A DNA stretch of 64,000 nt from Cryptomeria japonica (GCF_030272615.1 NC_081415.1:623281740-623345739); one strand, 5' to 3'; counted from the first letter of the stretch, positions 1-11,787 are shown. Notes: generated by a model from the sequence alone, not told the origin. Numbers and translations are program-made.

Positions 1-32
1 ATGAAGAAAAAGTTTTAATATCTCATATAAAT

Positions 33-677
33 ACTAATGATTCTTGGATCATATATAGTGGTTTCTCACATCACATGATAGGTGATAAACAAAAGTTTAT
101 TAATTTAGATGATTATGATGGAGGCTATGTAAGATTTGGTAATGATGCACCATGTTCAATAAGAGGTAAAGGATCCATAACACTTCTTGACAATGCTAAA
201 TGTAATGATGTTTATTGGGTTGAAGGTTTTAAATACAATTTGTTGAGTGTAGCACAACTAAACAACATAGGTTACTGAATAGAGTTTGAAAAAGGAATTG
301 TCAAAGTTCATGACAAGCATGGAAAGTCAGCTGCTACCGGGACACAAACAAGAGGTAATACATTTCATCTTGACTCAACTCGGAATAAATGCCTTTATGC
401 AAGGATAGATGATACCTGGTTATGGCATAAAAGGTTTTGTCATGTTAATTTTGATAATCTGATCAAAATAAGTAAGAAGCACCGAGTAAGAGGTCTACCA
501 AGTCTTGAAAAACCTAAGAATGCTATGTGTCGAGGATGCTATATGGGTAAGATGACAAGATCAAGCTTTACAAGTAAGTGCTACACTTCTAAGGGAATTT
601 TAGATCTTGTGCATACTGATCTTTGTGGTCCTATGAAAGTTTAGAGTTATTATGGTGATAAATATTTCATATTATTT
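33..677 (+). pseudogene. copia protease end and GAG-pre-integrase region, broken
   Basis: Reading from about base 33, the peptide contains DSWIIYSGFSHHM followed by glycine-rich protease-like sequence and LLSVAQL. The usual copia motif is DSGCSHHM; here the catalytic Asp is Tyr and the Cys is Phe, so the protease would be inactive. A stop follows at about 276. The GAG-pre-integrase segment follows with a WLWHKR/HVNF motif (about 418-455) and the CRGCYMGK zinc-binding end. HTDLCGP at about 613 carries the first catalytic Asp of the integrase. A TAG at about 642 sits where related elements encode Gln. Confidence 0.8.
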
Positions 678-1529
678 GTGCATAATTACTCAAGGATGAT
701 GTCAGTAATGTTTTTAAAAGAAAAATCAGAAGCTTTTCAAATGTTTAAATGGTACAAGGCTAGAGTTGAAAATGAAATAGGAAGACAACTGAAATGTCTC
801 AGATCAGATAGAGGAGGAGAGTTTACATCTGATGAGTTCAACTTATTTTGCAATGATCATGGTATAAAAAGACAAGTCTCTGCACTGAGAACTCTACAAC
901 AGAATGGGATAGCTGAGAGAAGGAATAGATCTATTGTGGATTGTGCTAGAACCTTGATGATTGAAAAGAAAGTTCCACAAATATTTTGGAGAGAAGCAAT
1001 AAGAATAGCTATTTACACCTTGAACCGAGTTCAATTGAAGAAAGGTACTTTGAAGACACCTTATGAAATCTGGTATGACAAGAAACCTAATGTAAGTTAT
1101 TTTAAAATCTTTGGGAGTAGATGCTATGTTCATAAAGATGATAGAAATGGTAAGTTTGATCAAAAAAGTGAAGAAGGAATGTTTCTACGTTATTCTTCTA
1201 GAAGCAAAGCATTTAAATGTTTGATCAAATCATCTAACAAAATAGTAGAAAGTGCAAATGTGAAAATTAATGAATTTGCAGAAAGAAATGATGAAGGAAA
1301 CTCCAAACAACCAGAAGATTATGAAGGATTTGTCTATGTGCAACTGAGAAGTCCTACCAAGATAACTATTGAAGAAAATGAAGAAAACATCCCGTTACCA
1401 AGTGATGAAGAAGATCATACAGAGCCTACCAAGCCTATATTAGCCAAGTATGTCAGAAGACATCATGCACCAAGTCAGATTATAGGAGATAAGGATGATC
1501 CAGTGATGACAAGGAACAAATTGAGATAG
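678..1529 (+). pseudogene. copia integrase core and linker
   Basis: This 283-codon open stretch is the integrase catalytic core after its first Asp (HTD at about 613). It begins at HNYSRMMSVMFLKEK, where related elements have DDYSR. SDRGGEF (about 807-827) supplies the second acidic residue and GIAERRN (about 907-927) the third, so the D,D,E set is present although the reading frame is cut by the stop at 642. The C-terminal part has the copia signatures KIFGSRCYVH and FLRYSSRSKAFKC, then an acidic linker leading to the reverse transcriptase. The internal Met at 678 is not a true start. Confidence 0.85.
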
Positions 1530-1538
1530 AACACATGT

Positions 1539-2255
1539 TTGATATCTAAATTTGAACTGAGAATAGTGAAAGAGGCATTTAACAGTGAAGATTGGATAAA
1601 TACTATGACAGAAGAGATTGATCAAATCAAGAAGAATGACTCATGGACACTGCTCCCAAGACCAAAGAACAAAAAAGTAATCAGTACAAAGTGGATCTTT
1701 AGAAACAAGCTAAATGAAAAGGGTGAGGTCATTCAGAATAAAGCAAGATTAGTTTGCAAAGGTTATGCCCAAGAAGAAGGAATTGATTATGGTGAGACTT
1801 TTGCACCTGTGGCAAGACTTGAAGGAGTAAGAACATTGTTGGCATATGCTGCTTACAAGAATTTCAAGGCATATCAAATGGATGTCAAATCTGCATTTCT
1901 GAATGGTATATTAGAAGAAGAAGTTTTCATTGAACAACCTGAAGGATTTGTTGAAGGAGAAAATAATGATCAGGTATGTAAATTGAGCAAAGCTTTATAT
2001 GGTCTGAAACAAGCACCTAGAGCATGGTATGAGAGATTGAACTCATATTTGATCGAAATTGGTTTTATAAGAATAAGTGAAAACAACAATATGTATATGA
2101 AGAATGAAGAAAATGGAATACTAATCTCAGCCATATTTGTTGATGATATTATCTTTAGTGGAAATGACTCTCTATGCAAGAACTTTGGAAATGAAATGAG
2201 TAAAGAATTTGAGATGTCATTAATTGGTGAGATAAAATATTTTATAGGTCTGTAG
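1539..2255 (+). pseudogene. copia reverse transcriptase (RVT_2 type)
   Basis: This stretch of 238 codons is the copia reverse transcriptase. It contains the [14 protein letters not shown] and [14 protein letters not shown] blocks, [38 protein letters not shown] and the active-site FVDD (about 2140-2151), whose two Asp are intact. It ends at a TAG that replaces the Gln of a GLQILQMKDETF block, so the protein is cut just before the thumb/connection. The short gap before it follows a TAG at 1527 in another frame. Identity as reverse transcriptase is secure; it is non-functional as it stands. Confidence 0.9.
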
Positions 2256-2426
2256 ATACTGCAAATGAAAGATGAGACTTTCATTACCCAATCTAAGCAC
2301 ATAAAGGAAATCTTGAAGAAATTTGGAATGGAGGATTCAAAACCAGTAAGTACTCCTATGACTACCAACTGTAAACTATCAAAGAATGATGAATCTACAT
2401 CTGTTGATGAGACACTTTACTGATCT

Positions 2427-3056
2427 ATGATTGGAAAGTTGCAATATGTTGTTCACAGCAGGCTAGATATAGCACATGCAGTAGGTATTGTTGCAAGATT
2501 TTCTGCAGATCCTAAGGAAACACACATGATGGCAATCAAAATAATTTTCAGATACTTAAAAGGCACTGAAGATTATAGTTTAGTATATCAAAAAGGAAAT
2601 GAGTTTGATTTAAAAGTTTATACTGATGCTGACTGGGTAGGCAGCATTGATGACAGGAAAAGCACAAGCGGAGGAGCTTTCTTTTTAGGAGAAAGACTAG
2701 TGAGTTGGCTTAGCAAGAAACAAGGATGTGTTTCTCAGTCAACAGTAGAAGCTGAATATGTTGCTGCAACACTAAATCGCACCAATATAGCATGGATCAA
2801 ACAACTGTTGGAAGGGATAAATGAGCAAGTTACCGAGCCAGTAACTATATTTTGTGATAACACTAGTGCCATTAACATTTCAAAGAATCATGTTATGCAC
2901 TCTAAGACAAAGCACATCTCTATCAAATATCATTATCTTAGAGAAGAAGTTCAAGAGAAGAAAATGGTGTTGGAATATGTTAGTACAAAGGAGAAAATAG
3001 TAGATATCTTCACGAAGCCACTGCCAAAGGACACTTTTGAATATCTCAGAAGTTAG
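2427..3056 (+). pseudogene. copia RNase H and polyprotein C-terminus
   Basis: These 209 codons follow a TGA at about 2421 that replaces an Arg codon (ETLYRSMIGK in relatives). Block IGKLQYVVHSRLDIAHAV is the connection region. The RNase H acidic residues appear in VYTDADWVGS, STVEAEYVA and FCDNTSAI, so the catalytic set looks complete. KHISIKYHYLREEV and IVDIFTKPLPKDTFEYLR are the usual C-terminal copia motifs, and the end at LRS-stop is slightly short of relatives, which continue with an LGV-type tail. Confidence 0.9.
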
Positions 3057-3511
3057 TTAAGGGTCCTACCCCTATCTTCCATTCATTGACCGAGTTCGGT
3101 GAAAGCATCAATTTGATGACTCTACAGAATATCTTTTAGGAGTTGATGCTGATTTACACACTCTAGGAGGTTTTCTAAAGGTGTGCAGGAAACAATAAAT
3201 AGGGAATAGGAATTGAAGACAAATGCTTTGACCGAGACTCAGTTGATACACAATAGCATCAAATAACTTCTTACATGAAAGAAATTATGTTTTTTAGTTA
3301 TTTTCTTTTTGGCATTGTTGTCAAAGGGGGAGAATACCTATGAAAGGGGGAGAATACATAAGAAGCCCAGACTAAAGATTGGAAAGAAGACTGAGAAAAC
3401 ATGAGAAGTCTAATGTATGGGGGAGAGCATTTCAGCATTTCAGAATCACAACAATCTGAATCTATTGAGGTCAAATCAATTGGTTTTGCCATCAATGCCA
3501 AAGGGGGAGAT
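3057..3511 (+). other. copia 3' untranslated segment with polypurine tract
   Basis: This stretch has no convincing ORF. It holds three purine-rich runs of the AAAGGGGGAGA type near 3322-3336, 3342-3354 and 3500-3510; the last lies directly before the LTR and is the likely plus-strand primer. The earlier two look like decayed or auxiliary copies. Confidence 0.75.
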
Positions 3512-5058
3512 TGTTGGCATTATAACAGACAAGAAGATGATTAGCATTCCAATTACAATGAGAGATTGTTGGTATTTCAATAAGGATATTGAGAAGGTTG
3601 TTGATGACTATGGATATAACTGATTAAGGATGATTACTGTCTTAATATTATTATTTTGTCATTGATGTCAAGAAATTGATTTTCTAATTCAGTATGATGT
3701 TGCCATATCTTAAGAAGTATGATTTGATGAGTATAAAGATGTCAGTAAAAGACACAGATAGATTATGATGAATAAGGGGATAAGTTATTCAATGGGCAAC
3801 TATTACCGAGTTAGACAATGATGAGATCATGATGTTTAGATTGTTTTGATATACTACATATGCTATTGTTTGAAAGGTTAATACTATACTATGTTACCGA
3901 GCAAAGAACCTAGTTGGTAAACCCTAAGGAACCTAGTCGGTAAACCCTAAGGTTATCACTATCGGTTAATGAAGGCAGAATGTCTATCGAGTGAAGTTTA
4001 GTATTTACTTAATTACAACCGAGCTATAACAGAATGCATTAAATGTTTACATGTGATATTTAAATGAAGGAAGCTGATGAGCTGGAGCGAATTAAATGAT
4101 TGGTAAGCCATGTATGAAGATTGTTAAAGAATCTATGGTAAAGAAAGATCGGTAGGAAGATCTATAGCTCAGACTGAACTGCAATACCCTATGCAAGTTC
4201 CAAGCTGAATATGCAAGTTCCAAGGTGGGGTTAAACATTTTTAGATTGAAGGATACATTGAACCTGGACAAGATTGAAGATCTGATGGCTATGATTGATC
4301 ATGGGAAATGTGATCAAGGAGATTAAATGGTTAGAAAATTGTTTATAAAAAGGAAACTATTGATAAACAATGTATGTGGGCAAGTGTATGCACAGGGATG
4401 CTACATAGTGATTACCGAGCATAGAAGCTTGAAGACATGCTTTGATAATAGAGTATAGAGCACAACAAAGGGACAAGATAAGTCCTATGAATTGATTGTA
4501 TTGAGAAAATAAGAATTTTCTTTAGCATTTTTAGATGTGAAGCTGCAAACATATTTTTATTACTGTTATTTTGAGAAGTAGCAGAAAATCTCTTAACCGA
4601 GTGGACTTAACAGTTTTATATGTAAATCCTCTAGCAAGGTGACATTCTTATTGAGTGTTTGAAATCCTTTAACAAGGTCACTTCTAAAAAAGTTAAGATC
4701 CTAACAGATCTGAGGGAAATCGCTTAACGGAGTCACATCTAGCAATGTGTTTGTAATCTTTAACAGGACTTGCTTTTAACCAAGCATACTCTAGAAGAGT
4801 ATATTTCTTAGTGGGTGCAAAATCCCACAGTGGTTTTTCCCTATTTGGGTTTCCACGTTAAATCTGGTGTTATGAGGTTTATATTGTTCATATGCTTTTG
4901 AGTTTGCATGTTTGATAGTTTTGGTTATATGACTGATATATATGTTATCGAGGTTGAATTTGATGTTTTTATGGATGATTAAGTTTGTATGATTCACCCC
5001 CCCCTTCTCATCTTGTTGGCTATTAGATCTGTACTTACATTAAGTATCAGAACTATCA
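3512..5058 (+). repeat. 3' LTR of copia element 1 (about 1.55 kb)
   Basis: The LTR starts TGTTGG directly after the AAGGGGGAGAT purine tract and ends ACTATCA. Both ends are confirmed by a second family member, the solo LTR at 10540-31796, which has the same termini between a target duplication. Near the 3' end it carries the copia LTR block GTGGTTTTTCCC...GGGTTTCCACGT (about 4840-4860) and a C-run (about 4997-5005). The final 20 bp (GTATCAGAACTATCA) resemble a tRNA-Met primer site but belong to the LTR, because they precede the duplication in the solo copy. Confidence 0.88.
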
Positions 5059-5069
5059 CACACTCCTTG

Positions 5070-5921
5070 AGCCACATCACAGTTTAATAAAAGATGATCT
5101 AAGGATTCCTCATTCTTTTTGCATGTGACACATTGAAAAGGCCTGTTGAAACCCAGGCGCACCATCCTATCTCTTGTCAAGATCCTCCTTTTAAAGACCA
5201 ACCAAGTGAAGACTCCTGCCTTTGGGAAGCACTTGGAACTCTAACATAGTTGAGTAGGCCAGTTCATCTAAAGATTTGCATTCTCAATAAGATTATATCC
5301 AATTTTTACTGAATATCCACTTGATTTTGACCCACACCAATTGATAGATTCTTCCTTTGAAGTGAGAACTAGGGAGTATTCTTCTAGAATATTTTTAAAA
5401 CATTTCTTTTGCTGAGGAGATAGAGGCAGCTCCTCCATATTTTTCCATTGCCAAACCTCAATTCCATTGGATCTCTCTACCTATACATAATCCTTAACTA
5501 TAGTCCCCCAACAATCCTCATTGATCTATTTGATACTTTCAATATTTTCCCTCAAATTTAGAGTTGGTCGGCAATCCTAAGAGTCTATCAAAAATTTATC
5601 TTTCTCCCCATTTTCCACTTTCCAAGTTATATGTTCTGTAATCAATTTCCTATAATATAATAAGAAATTCTAGATTACAGAGCCATGGGGGGGTTCTCGA
5701 ATAGTAAAAATCCTCTCCGCCTCTGATGAATCCAGATATTTAAGTTTTAGGATCTGCACCCATTTTTGGTATGGTTTTGCATACATCTGCCAGACCAACT
5801 TTATTCCCAAAGCTTCATTTAAAGAGGACCACTTTCTCAGGCTAGCCCCTCCCGCCTGATGAGGTTGACATATTTTATCCCAAGAAACCAAGGGAATTTT
5901 TTCCTGGTTCCTTTTTCCCAT
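5070..5921 (-). pseudogene. LINE C-terminal region with zf-RVT-like end
   Basis: The minus-strand ORF at 5921-5670 reads KIPLVSWDKICQPHQAGG and LGIKLVWQMYAKPYQKWVQ, the typical post-RT segment of plant LINE proteins. Downstream, about 5300-5070, broken frames encode AGVFTWLVFKRRILTRDRM followed by FQCVTCKKNEESLDHLLLNC, the Cys/His-rich zf-RVT domain. CX2C and HX4C spacing is visible. The reading frame is interrupted several times. Confidence 0.75.
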
Positions 5922-6399
5922 TCCAGAATAATTTTTGCATCAATTGGTTAATATTGCTAGAGATCTTATTTGGAATTTTAAAACATGTCATGGAGTATAT
6001 GGGAATTGCTGACAAGACTGATTTTAAAAGTAAAAGTCTACCCGCAGAAGTGAGCCATTTAATTTTCTAGTCCTCTAACTAGTTAACACAACTATCAAAT
6101 AATATTTGTCACAAATGAGTCCTATTGGGCCCCCCAAATAAAGGCGTTCTCAGAAATCTCCCAAGAAGGGTGCCAACTTTCACACCCAAAATTTTGATAA
6201 TTTCTCTCTATTTCGTAGGATCTGTATTAAAGAAGAAAATATCAGATTTTTTCTAGTTTACTTGTTCCCCAAAAATTACAAAAATTGCCCAAAGTTCTTT
6301 TAATAGTGCAGGCCTCTTGCAAGGAAGAGTCTCCAAATAGAATTGAATCATCTACAAACTATTGATGTGTAATTGGGTCCACACCCTTAGCTACCCAAA

Positions 6400-7130
6400 C
6401 ACTCTTCCATTTATCCTCACTTTTTAGATTTTGAATGTATCATCCCAAGGCTTCCTCCAGGATTATAAAAACAAAAGGGGACAGTGGATCTCCCTACCTT
6501 AATCCCCTAGAGTCTTGAAAGAATCCTTCAGGACTACCATTGACGAGAATTGATAACCAAGGTCCATCTATGCAAGCTTTTACCCATTTTATCCAATAGG
6601 ATGAGAAACCAAAATTTTCCAGGACACGAAACAAAAATTCCCTATCTACCATGTCATATGCGTTCCAGATATCTAATTTGATGAGCATTCGATCCACCTT
6701 TGCTTTCCTGATTGAATCACTGGCTTCATGTGCTATAATAATTCCTTCCACAATTGACCTCCCAGGAACAAAACCACTTTGCTCTTCTGACACTATATAT
6801 TTGAGCAAGGGTTTCAAACCACTCACAATAACTTTGGTAATTACCTTGTAGATCACATTGCAAAGAGAAATTGGCCTAAAGTCACCAAAGGAGGAAGGCT
6901 TCTCCACTTTATGAATTAGAGTGAGGAATGCACAGTTCAACTCTTTCTCCACTTTAAGACTTGCTCTCACTTCTTCCACCACTTGCCATAGTTCCTAACC
7001 CACAATGCCCCAGAATTGTTGATAAAAAAGGGTGGGGAAACCATATGGTCCTAGAGCTTTATCATCACCCAGTGAAAAAACAACTTGTTTTACTTCCTCC
7101 ATAGAGACAGGCTTGCACAAAAACTGATTT
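6400..7130 (-). pseudogene. LINE reverse transcriptase (RVT_1)
   Basis: The ORF at 6982-6494 carries FLTLIHKVEKPSSFGDFRPISLCNV in pieces: LIHK, the FRPISLCNVIYK block, EQSGFVPGRSI, MLIKLDIWNAYDMVDREF and WLSILVNGSPEGFF. A stop after DSRGLR replaces the Gln of RQGDPLSP, and GDPLSPFVFI continues beyond it. The active site FVDDSILFGD is readable at about 6370-6340 with both Asp present. In the palm motif Asp-Ile-Trp-Asn-Ala-Tyr-Asp, Asn replaces the usual Lys. Upstream, to about 7130, ALGPYGFPTLFYQQFW matches the LINE pre-RT block. The domain is clear; the copy is dead. Confidence 0.85.
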
Positions 7131-7390
7131 TAGTTTTTTGAAATAATATTTGGAATGTTTGTTAGAAGAGTTTATTGATTTTGAGAATATAAGTCCCGAT
7201 TCTTTGATAATAGCTCAATGAAGAAATCCACTTCTTTGTTGATATCCTCCAAGTCATTTAAGACCTCATTATTCCTATTCTTAATACTCATCACCTTATT
7301 CCAAGACCTTCTAACTTTGACTGAATTGCTGAAGAATTTTGTGTTCTTGTCAGCTTAATTTAACCAACCTTCTCTTGATTTCTACTTCCA

Positions 7391-8118
7391 CTAGACTTCT
7401 TCCCTTGCTAACATTTCATTTAATTTTAATTTTAAGCTCTTCTCCTTATTAAAAGCATCCAGTGTCATTCCATGATTCAAAATCAAACACTCCTGGTCTT
7501 TTAACTCTGCTTCAACCCTACTTCTACTATCAAAGATGTTCCTAAACTTAATTTTGTTCCATTCCTTTAACTTGCTTTTGAGGTATTGAAGATTTTTTAA
7601 AAATATGAAAGCCTCCAAGCCTGATCTCACAGGAGCCTCCCCCCATGTTGACACAACAAACTCTTTCAAAGAAGGGTCCCTTAACCACATTTTCTTGAAC
7701 TTGAATGGACACTGAATCATAGCACAATCTAAACAAATGAGAATTTCAATTGGAAAATGATCAGATCCTGCCAAGGGTAAAACCATGGCTTCAAAAAGGA
7801 GGGGTCTAGCAAGCTAGTTCCACCCAGAAAAAATCTATCCAACTTCTCAACAATGTGTTCTCTGCCAATCCTCCTATTCGACCAAGTATAAGATCCTTTA
7901 TTAGTCTTAACTTCTTGTAAGCCATTATCAGAAATGAAATTTTGAAAGCTCAGTTGGGATGCCATGATACCCAAGCTTCCCCCTATCTTGTCACTAGAAT
8001 CTTCTTCATCAAAAAAACACCAATCTTCTTCCTCTTCTTCCACATCCCAAGAGCTGTCTGTATTCTCTTCTTCCAAATTATCTGCCTCAGTGTTCCTGAC
8101 TTCAAAATTCTCCTGCAT
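7391..8118 (-). pseudogene. LINE endonuclease, C-terminal part only
   Basis: Two overlapping frames (8118-7729 and 7786-7391) encode the end of an APE-type endonuclease: FISDNGLQEVKTNKGSYTWSN, REHIVEKLDRFFLG and, after a frameshift at about 7780, GSDHFPIEI, which carries the conserved SDH motif. The N-terminal endonuclease core with the first metal ligands is missing. In its place an acidic segment (DVEEEEEDWCFFDEEDSSDK) runs straight into the FQNFI block, indicating an internal deletion. A linker rich in Lys and Glu follows toward the reverse transcriptase. Confidence 0.75.
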
Positions 8119-8399
8119 ATGTAGTTCCTTTCACTCTAAAGGACTAAGCCCCTTTGAGCCCCCCATACTTGCATCTATTACATTCATAGTAGCCTCCATC
8201 TTATTTCATGCTTCCTCCACTAACTATGTAGCATCCAAATAGGTTGTTTGGATTGCACCTCCCAAAATATCATCCATCTTTGCATTCTCTACTGGAGGTG
8301 CCAGATTCACCACCTCTATCAGAAGTTTATGTAGTTCCCCTGCATTGGAATAGTTTGATTGTTCATCCTCTCACTTTATCTTAACAAAGTGTTTAACTC

Positions 8400-9330
8400 T
8401 CACTTCCAAAGGATCATCGATCTGTTTTCCTTTTGGGCCTATCAAAAAAACCTCTTTCGAATGGTCGTCTTTATTGCAGATTGAACATTTCTCCATATTT
8501 TTCTCAACCTCCACCTTCTGCATCTAGCTCCCCGCATTTGTGTTGATTTCAATCCATGTTGGGAGTTTTATATCTGGTAAAATCCTCTTTAGAAATAGGT
8601 TCATCCAACTTAAGGTAAAAACTTATTTTGTTCCCAATCAAATAGAAAAAAAACTCATTCCAATACTCCCTGGGAAGATTATATAAATGTAACTAGTCCA
8701 GGACCTCCTTCATTGAGGCTTTGATAGGGTTAAAATTTGGTTTCCCAATCCCTTATTGACACTCCTTGTCATCCCAAGAAAAATGGGCCATTTTGAAAGA
8801 CCCATTTCTTGTCATTGTTCTTTATCTCCATCTTGAAGGGCCACATTTCTTTACACCACTTCTTCACATGACTAAAGGCCGAGTAATCTCCAAAAAATTT
8901 CAAGAAAAAAACTTTGTCTTTGAAAAAAGCCACTAAATCACTCCAACTTTTACTGTCCAGAAAAAATGACACCTTGTGTGTGTCATCCGGTTTGGGTTTC
9001 AGTTTTACAATCGGTCCAGATCTTGAAATCTACTTAGGTCGCCATTCTTTCTCCCACACCCTTTGCTAGTCCTTGTTTGCCCTAAAATTTGTAGTGTTGC
9101 GTTCTCTAGGGTATAGTCAAAAGTCCCCTTTGGGTCTTGGGAAATATCTCTGCCATTTTTCTTGGTTTCTTAAATCCAACTCAAAACCTACGGGTATGTT
9201 CTGATCCTCCCATAGCCATTTCGGTTTCAACCACGATCTGAAAACCTGGGTTCATGAAGAGTTTTGGTCTGTCATTTTGCCTGAAATCCCTAAACTCCCT
9301 GGTTGCAGACCCAATCTCCTTCGTGATGAC
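8400..9330 (-). pseudogene. LINE ORF1-like nucleic-acid-binding protein remnant
   Basis: The best open piece is 8972-8769 (67 codons): SFFLDSKSWSDLVAFFKDKVFFL and FSHVKKWCKEMWPFK, which resembles the DUF4283-like N-terminal region of plant LINE ORF1. Further on, about 8490-8450, a broken frame encodes CSICNKDDHSK, a candidate CCHC knuckle. Upstream of the open piece the frame runs to an ATG near 9330 with several stops. Identification as ORF1 rests on position and this resemblance. Confidence 0.55.
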
Positions 9331-9354
9331 ATTTTTTCACAAAAAACCATTTAT

Positions 9355-9560
9355 ATTGTTATATTATATAATATTATAATATATTATATAATATATAATA
9401 TAATATAATAATATATTATATAATATATAATATAATAATATATTATATAATATATAATATAATATAGTAATATATTATATAATACGTATTATATAATATA
9501 TAATATAATATTATAATATATTATATATTACATATTATATAATATATAAATTATTTTTTA
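9355..9560. repeat. AT-only simple repeat, (TAATATAT)-like
   Basis: About 200 bp composed almost only of A and T, built from short palindromic words such as ATATTATATAATAT repeated many times. It separates the LINE 5' end from element Y. Confidence 0.9.
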
Positions 9561-9692
9561 ATTTAAGATTACCTATAAAAATCGGATATCTGATTTTCCT
9601 AGGTGAAGCAAAAAGTCAACCTGGATTTTCGCATTTTTAGGCGAATGGAAAAGGATATTTTTTCACATCACCACTTTTTGGCCCCCATGATC

Positions 9693-10539
9693 CTGCACTA
9701 ACCCAATAGGTCTAGGTGAAATGAGTAGGTCATAATAGGAATTTGTAGAGCAAATAAAATGGGTTTCACGTCTTAGTTTGTTGCAAGTTCTTGAAGGAGT
9801 TATATGTAATATAATTTGTAACAAAAATAGCTTATCAAATGAATGAAAGTATTGTTCGAGTTCATTTTCTCTAGTGTATGACTCTATTATGATTTTGAAT
9901 TAGTAAGATCAAAGGTTTTTCTTGTTCATTGCATTGTTGTGATGCATATTTCTTCTATCTTATGCTTTGACCTAAGGGGTCGGTTAAACTAATTAGATAG
10001 GACATGCAGACTAATGCGGCTTATACAGGGATTCTGATAAGTATTTTGGGTTGGGATAGACAGATGAGATACATTGTAAGGCAGTGTTATCTTGAGATCT
10101 TTAGCTATTAGATTAAGGTTTTTGTTGCATTTTTATTTTGCATTCTATAAATTATAGTTGCCCAATGGATAAAACAATAATTTCTACTTATAGTGATTTT
10201 TCTATAAAATTTATTTACTCATAACTCATCGACAACTTGGTATAGCATTGATAGTATTAGAGTATCTTTTCATTTTCTATGTATAATTATATTTGTCAAA
10301 AAGTCATCTCGCACTCCAAAGGAGGTTGACGATCATTGAGAGCTAGCCACTCTATAGCATTATCCATCTTTGTTGAGCCCCCTCTTAGGAGTAAGACCAT
10401 CTACTTTGTTTTAATGTCACTTGCAAGTGTGGTGCAGAGATTGTAGAAGCATTAAGGGAACACCCTCACGGGTTTTGCAGAGCTCGAAATGTAGAACGAT
10501 AATCAAAACACCCTTTTTATATTGATGGTCCAAGTCCCT
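9693..10539 (+). repeat. left LTR of element Y, first part
   Basis: Matches about 37576-38405 in the right LTR (shared blocks AGGTCTAGGTG, GTTATATGTAATATAATTTG, GGTCCAAGTCCCT). It is broken at TCCCT (10535-10539), one copy of the target duplication of the solo copia LTR. The first few bases differ between the two LTRs, so the 5' limit is uncertain by a few bases. Confidence 0.87.
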
Positions 10540-10765
10540 TGATAGTTTTGATACTAAATGTAAGTACAAATCCAATAGCCAACAAGATGAGAGTGGGGGG
10601 GGGGGGTGAATCATACAAACTTAATCTTCATAAAAACAATAGATTCAACCTCGGTAATATATATTTCAGTAATATAACCAAAACTGTTAAACATGCAAAC
10701 TCAAAAGCATAGAAACATTATAAACCTCATAACACCAGATTTAACGTGGAAACCCAAATAGGGAA
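10540..10765 (-). repeat. solo copia LTR, 3'-terminal part
   Basis: Reverse complement of about 4850-5058. It contains a G-run at about 10596-10607 (C-run in sense) and ends at GGGAA (10761-10765), the target duplication of the giant element. Confidence 0.9.
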
Positions 10766-11787
10766 TGTTGTCTTCAAAATCTGATTCCCTTTAACATCCT
10801 TAAGATAATATGATTAAACTTGGAGCAGAAGAGACATCAAAGATAAGGAAATTCTCAAGACAACATATGACCAGGTTTGATTGAACCTTCTACACTTCGG
10901 ACTTACTCAGAGCCTAGGTGGGTATACCTTTGTGAATTGAATTCACACTTTCAAACATAAACCCACAACAAACAAGTACAGAAAACTAGTGGATCTATTC
11001 ACCTTGAAATCAACTGAAAACAAAGAATGGAAACTATACTTAAATTCAGCATTTCGATCAACAAAACATGCAATAAACCACTTCAATCAATACCAGTGCC
11101 TTATCCAAGATAAAAGAGTCATCTAAACTCAGATAATACTCCTCAAACAAAACATCTTTATGTGTCCTGTTGGCTTGGTTTCTATTAGTCCTTGTATATG
11201 CCTGACACCTACAAGAATTTATGCATTCCAAATTAAGCTATGATCATCAAAATTCAAAGTCTCTTCCAAAGAGTATACTAGTATGAGTGATCCCCACATC
11301 TTTAATTTCCCTCCTAAAGAGAAAAGCTAACGAACACTTCTACTAAAATTGCTTTGCAATTCCATTCAAAAAGAACAACCCTGGATTATTCAGAATGAAA
11401 ATAGTAAACAAATTTGTAAACACACTTGAAGACAACATAAAGCTTCACTCAAAACCGATGGTCTATATATTGATATTTAGTTCAAGAAATATTACAAGAA
11501 ATTTTGAGTATTCTCCATTAGACTTAGAAAAGCTCAGATAAATTTCTGCAGCATTTTCTTATAATTCTTTGCGATCCCTTTTCCTGTAGTCCTAGTATCC
11601 ATTTATAACAACATGGATGCACAAAGCTTCAGACTTCTCGACGAGAGTTTGTTACAATCATTTCTTTCAAAATAAAGAGGTTACAAGCTTTTTGTAAAAA
11701 CAGTTACAAGCTCTTTTCGGCCTCTGCAGTTTCTTCAACAAGTTGTTCAGTTGCAACCTCTTGTACCTTTTCAGGGGCACTTTCCAA

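Larger units (their letters stand above)
1..5058 (+). mobile_element. Ty1/copia LTR retrotransposon, 3' part (element 1)
   Basis: The window opens inside the protease region of a copia element. The domains run protease, GAG-pre-integrase, integrase, reverse transcriptase and RNase H, followed by a purine tract and a 3' LTR. The order integrase before reverse transcriptase is diagnostic of copia. The 5' LTR, gag and primer site lie outside the window. The element is dead: the protease Asp is replaced, and there are in-frame stops near 642, 1527, 2253 and 2421. The bases after the LTR (5059-5063, CACAC) would be one copy of the target duplication. The element sits beside the 3' part of a LINE, which it probably interrupted. 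Confidence 0.93.
5064..9340 (-). mobile_element. L1-type non-LTR retrotransposon (LINE), decayed
   Basis: On the minus strand the order is ORF1-like protein (about 9330-8400), the end of an APE-type endonuclease (about 8000-7400), reverse transcriptase (about 7000-6200) and a C-terminal zinc-finger region (about 5900-5070). This is the layout of a plant L1-type LINE. It lacks the N-terminal two thirds of the endonuclease and has many stops and frameshifts. The 3' end (low coordinates) is cut at the copia LTR boundary, so the rest and any poly(A) should lie to the left of the window. The 5' limit is approximate; the AT-rich DNA beyond 9350 may include part of its 5' UTR. Confidence 0.82.

Noticed and set aside
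1970-2368. Minus-strand ORF of 132 codons opposite the copia RT
   Set aside because: It is antisense to a clear reverse transcriptase and has no motif.
5041-5053. tRNA-Met-like primer site after the LTR at 5040, suggesting a tandem LTR-internal junction
   Set aside because: The solo copy at 10540-31796 has the same bases inside its target duplication, so they are the LTR end, and what follows is LINE sequence.
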